Below the pieces are notes generated by a model. That model was not told the DNA's origin, ran no database searches, and saw only the letters and a program-made list of their open reading frames with translations. DNA of 7,277 bases from an uncultured Aquimonas sp. GTDB lineage: Bacteria; Pseudomonadota; Gammaproteobacteria; Xanthomonadales; Xanthomonadaceae. The position numbers and the translations under genes are program-made. Of this stretch, positions 6,647 to 7,277 are shown in pieces. The stretch is taken from positions 1-7,277 of the forward strand of contig CAMLOR010000164.1 in assembly GCA_946481615.1 (NCBI GenBank), read 5' to 3'. Position 1 is the stretch's first letter. Each line of letters opens with the position of its first letter.

Positions 6647-6684
6647 GCACCTGGGCTCCCGCCTGCGCGGGAACGACGTCAGCG
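6647..6684 (-). repeat. Palindromic intergenic repeat, copy 3, overlapping the thiolase stop
   Basis: GCACCTGG precedes the core TCCCGC, CTGC, GCGGGA (6657-6672), then ACGACGTCAGCG. It differs from copy 2 by a one-base insertion before the stem and a shorter arm. Its last six bases include the thiolase stop (minus-strand TGA, 6679-6681) and the preceding Arg codon. The three copies fill nearly all of the 127-bp gap between the convergent RCC1 and thiolase genes. Confidence 0.8.
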
Positions 6685-7277
6685 TTCGAGGATGGCGGTG
6701 ACGCCCATGCCGCCCGCGGTGCAGATCGAGATCAGCCCGCGGCCGGAACCTTTCTCCTCGAGCAACCGCGCCAGCGTCGCGACGATGCGCGCGCCGGTGG
6801 CCGCGAACGGATGGCCGTAGGCCAGCGACGAACCGACCACGTTGAGCTTGGCCGGATCGATGCTGCCGAAGGCGCCGTCGAGACCGAGGCGATCGCGCCC
6901 GAAGGTTTCGCTCTCCCACGCGCGCAGCGTGCACAGCACCTGTGCCGCGAAGGCTTCGTGGATCTCGTAGAAATCGAAATCCTGCAGCGTGAGCCCGTTG
7001 CGCTTGAGCATCTGCGGCACGGCCCAGGCCGGCGCCATCAGTAGGCCTTCGCCGTGCACGAAGTCGACCGCGGTGACGTGCGCATCGACGAGATATGCCT
7101 GCGGCTTGAGCCCGCGCGCCGCGGCCCACTCGTCGCTCGCCAGCAGCACCGCGGAGGCGCCGTCGGTGAGCGGCGTGGAGTTGCCGGCCGTGAGCGTGCC
7201 CTTGCCCGAGGTCTTGTCGAAAGCGGGCTTGAGCGTGGCGAGTTTCTCGACGTTGGTGTCGGGGCGCAGGATGTTGT
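6679..7277 (-). CDS. FadI-like thiolase (acetyl-CoA acyl-/acetyltransferase), C-terminal half, truncated by window edge
   Basis: The last 198 residues are present; the start and the nucleophilic cysteine of the N-terminal half lie beyond the right edge. The fragment begins NILRPDTNVEKLATLKP and continues with the thiolase segment TLTAGNSTPLTDGASA. It then shows the C-terminal catalytic motifs: EIHEAFAAQ (fragment His106), the general-base loop YGHPFAATGAR (His155), and ICTAGGMGV with Cys185 as proton donor. These and the order GLLMAPAWAVPQMLKRNGL resemble the FadI-type thiolases that cleave 3-ketoacyl-CoA to acetyl-CoA and a shortened acyl-CoA in beta-oxidation. The biosynthetic acetoacetyl-CoA direction is also possible. 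It ends at a TGA lying inside palindromic repeat copy 3 but keeps a normal-looking C terminus (VTAILER). It converges on the RCC1 gene. Any fatty-acid oxidation partners would be to the right of the window. Confidence 0.94.
   Translation of the reverse strand, partial: NILRPDTNVEKLATLKPAFDKTSGKGTLTAGNSTPLTDGASAVLLASDEWAAARGLKPQAYLVDAHVTAVDFVHGEGLLMAPAWAVPQMLKRNGLTLQDFDFYEIHEAFAAQVLCTLRAWESETFGRDRLGLDGAFGSIDPAKLNVVGSSLAYGHPFAATGARIVATLARLLEEKGSGRGLISICTAGGMGVTAILER

Noticed and set aside
6554..6684. CRISPR array
   Set aside because: The three repeats are in mixed orientation, two are directly abutting without spacers, and no cas gene is present.

Overview
The window is GC-rich, tightly packed bacterial chromosome. 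HemB and AroE resemble gammaproteobacterial proteins (HemB is very close to the Pseudomonas aeruginosa type). A signal-peptide RCC1 protein, a coniferyl-aldehyde-dehydrogenase-type ALDH and convergent-intergenic palindromic repeats fit the Xanthomonadales (Lysobacteraceae/Rhodanobacteraceae). That placement is an inference from protein style, not a database match.

Layout from left to right. Minus strand, 1-693: an Rrf2-family regulator with four clustered cysteines, followed by the first 82 codons of a probable OprO/OprP-type porin that runs off the left edge. Plus strand, 776-2694: hemB (porphobilinogen synthase) and aroE (shikimate dehydrogenase), 32 bp apart and probably co-transcribed. 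An inverted repeat lies in the divergent gap between the Rrf2 gene and hemB and is a candidate operator. Then come a small secreted protein of unknown function (2851-3252, plus) and, convergent to it with a 10-bp gap, a gamma-class carbonic anhydrase-like protein (3263-3796, minus). Divergent from that is a coniferyl-aldehyde-dehydrogenase-like ALDH (3844-5256, plus). Next is an exported seven-bladed RCC1-type beta-propeller with one cysteine pair per blade (5364-6551, plus). The gap after it is almost filled by three copies of a short palindromic repeat, the last of which contains the stop codon of a minus-strand FadI-like thiolase that runs off the right edge.

The genes do not form one pathway. 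hemB and aroE are core biosynthesis, the ALDH and thiolase are carbon catabolism, and the Rrf2-porin pair is an uptake/regulation unit whose partners lie outside the window. I see no phage, IS, CRISPR, tRNA, rRNA or defence genes. The most interesting signals are the Rrf2 palindrome, the hemB and ALDH starts that look leaderless, the repeat cluster overlapping a stop codon, the cysteine-paired propeller, and a possible shared C-terminal tail on the two secreted proteins.
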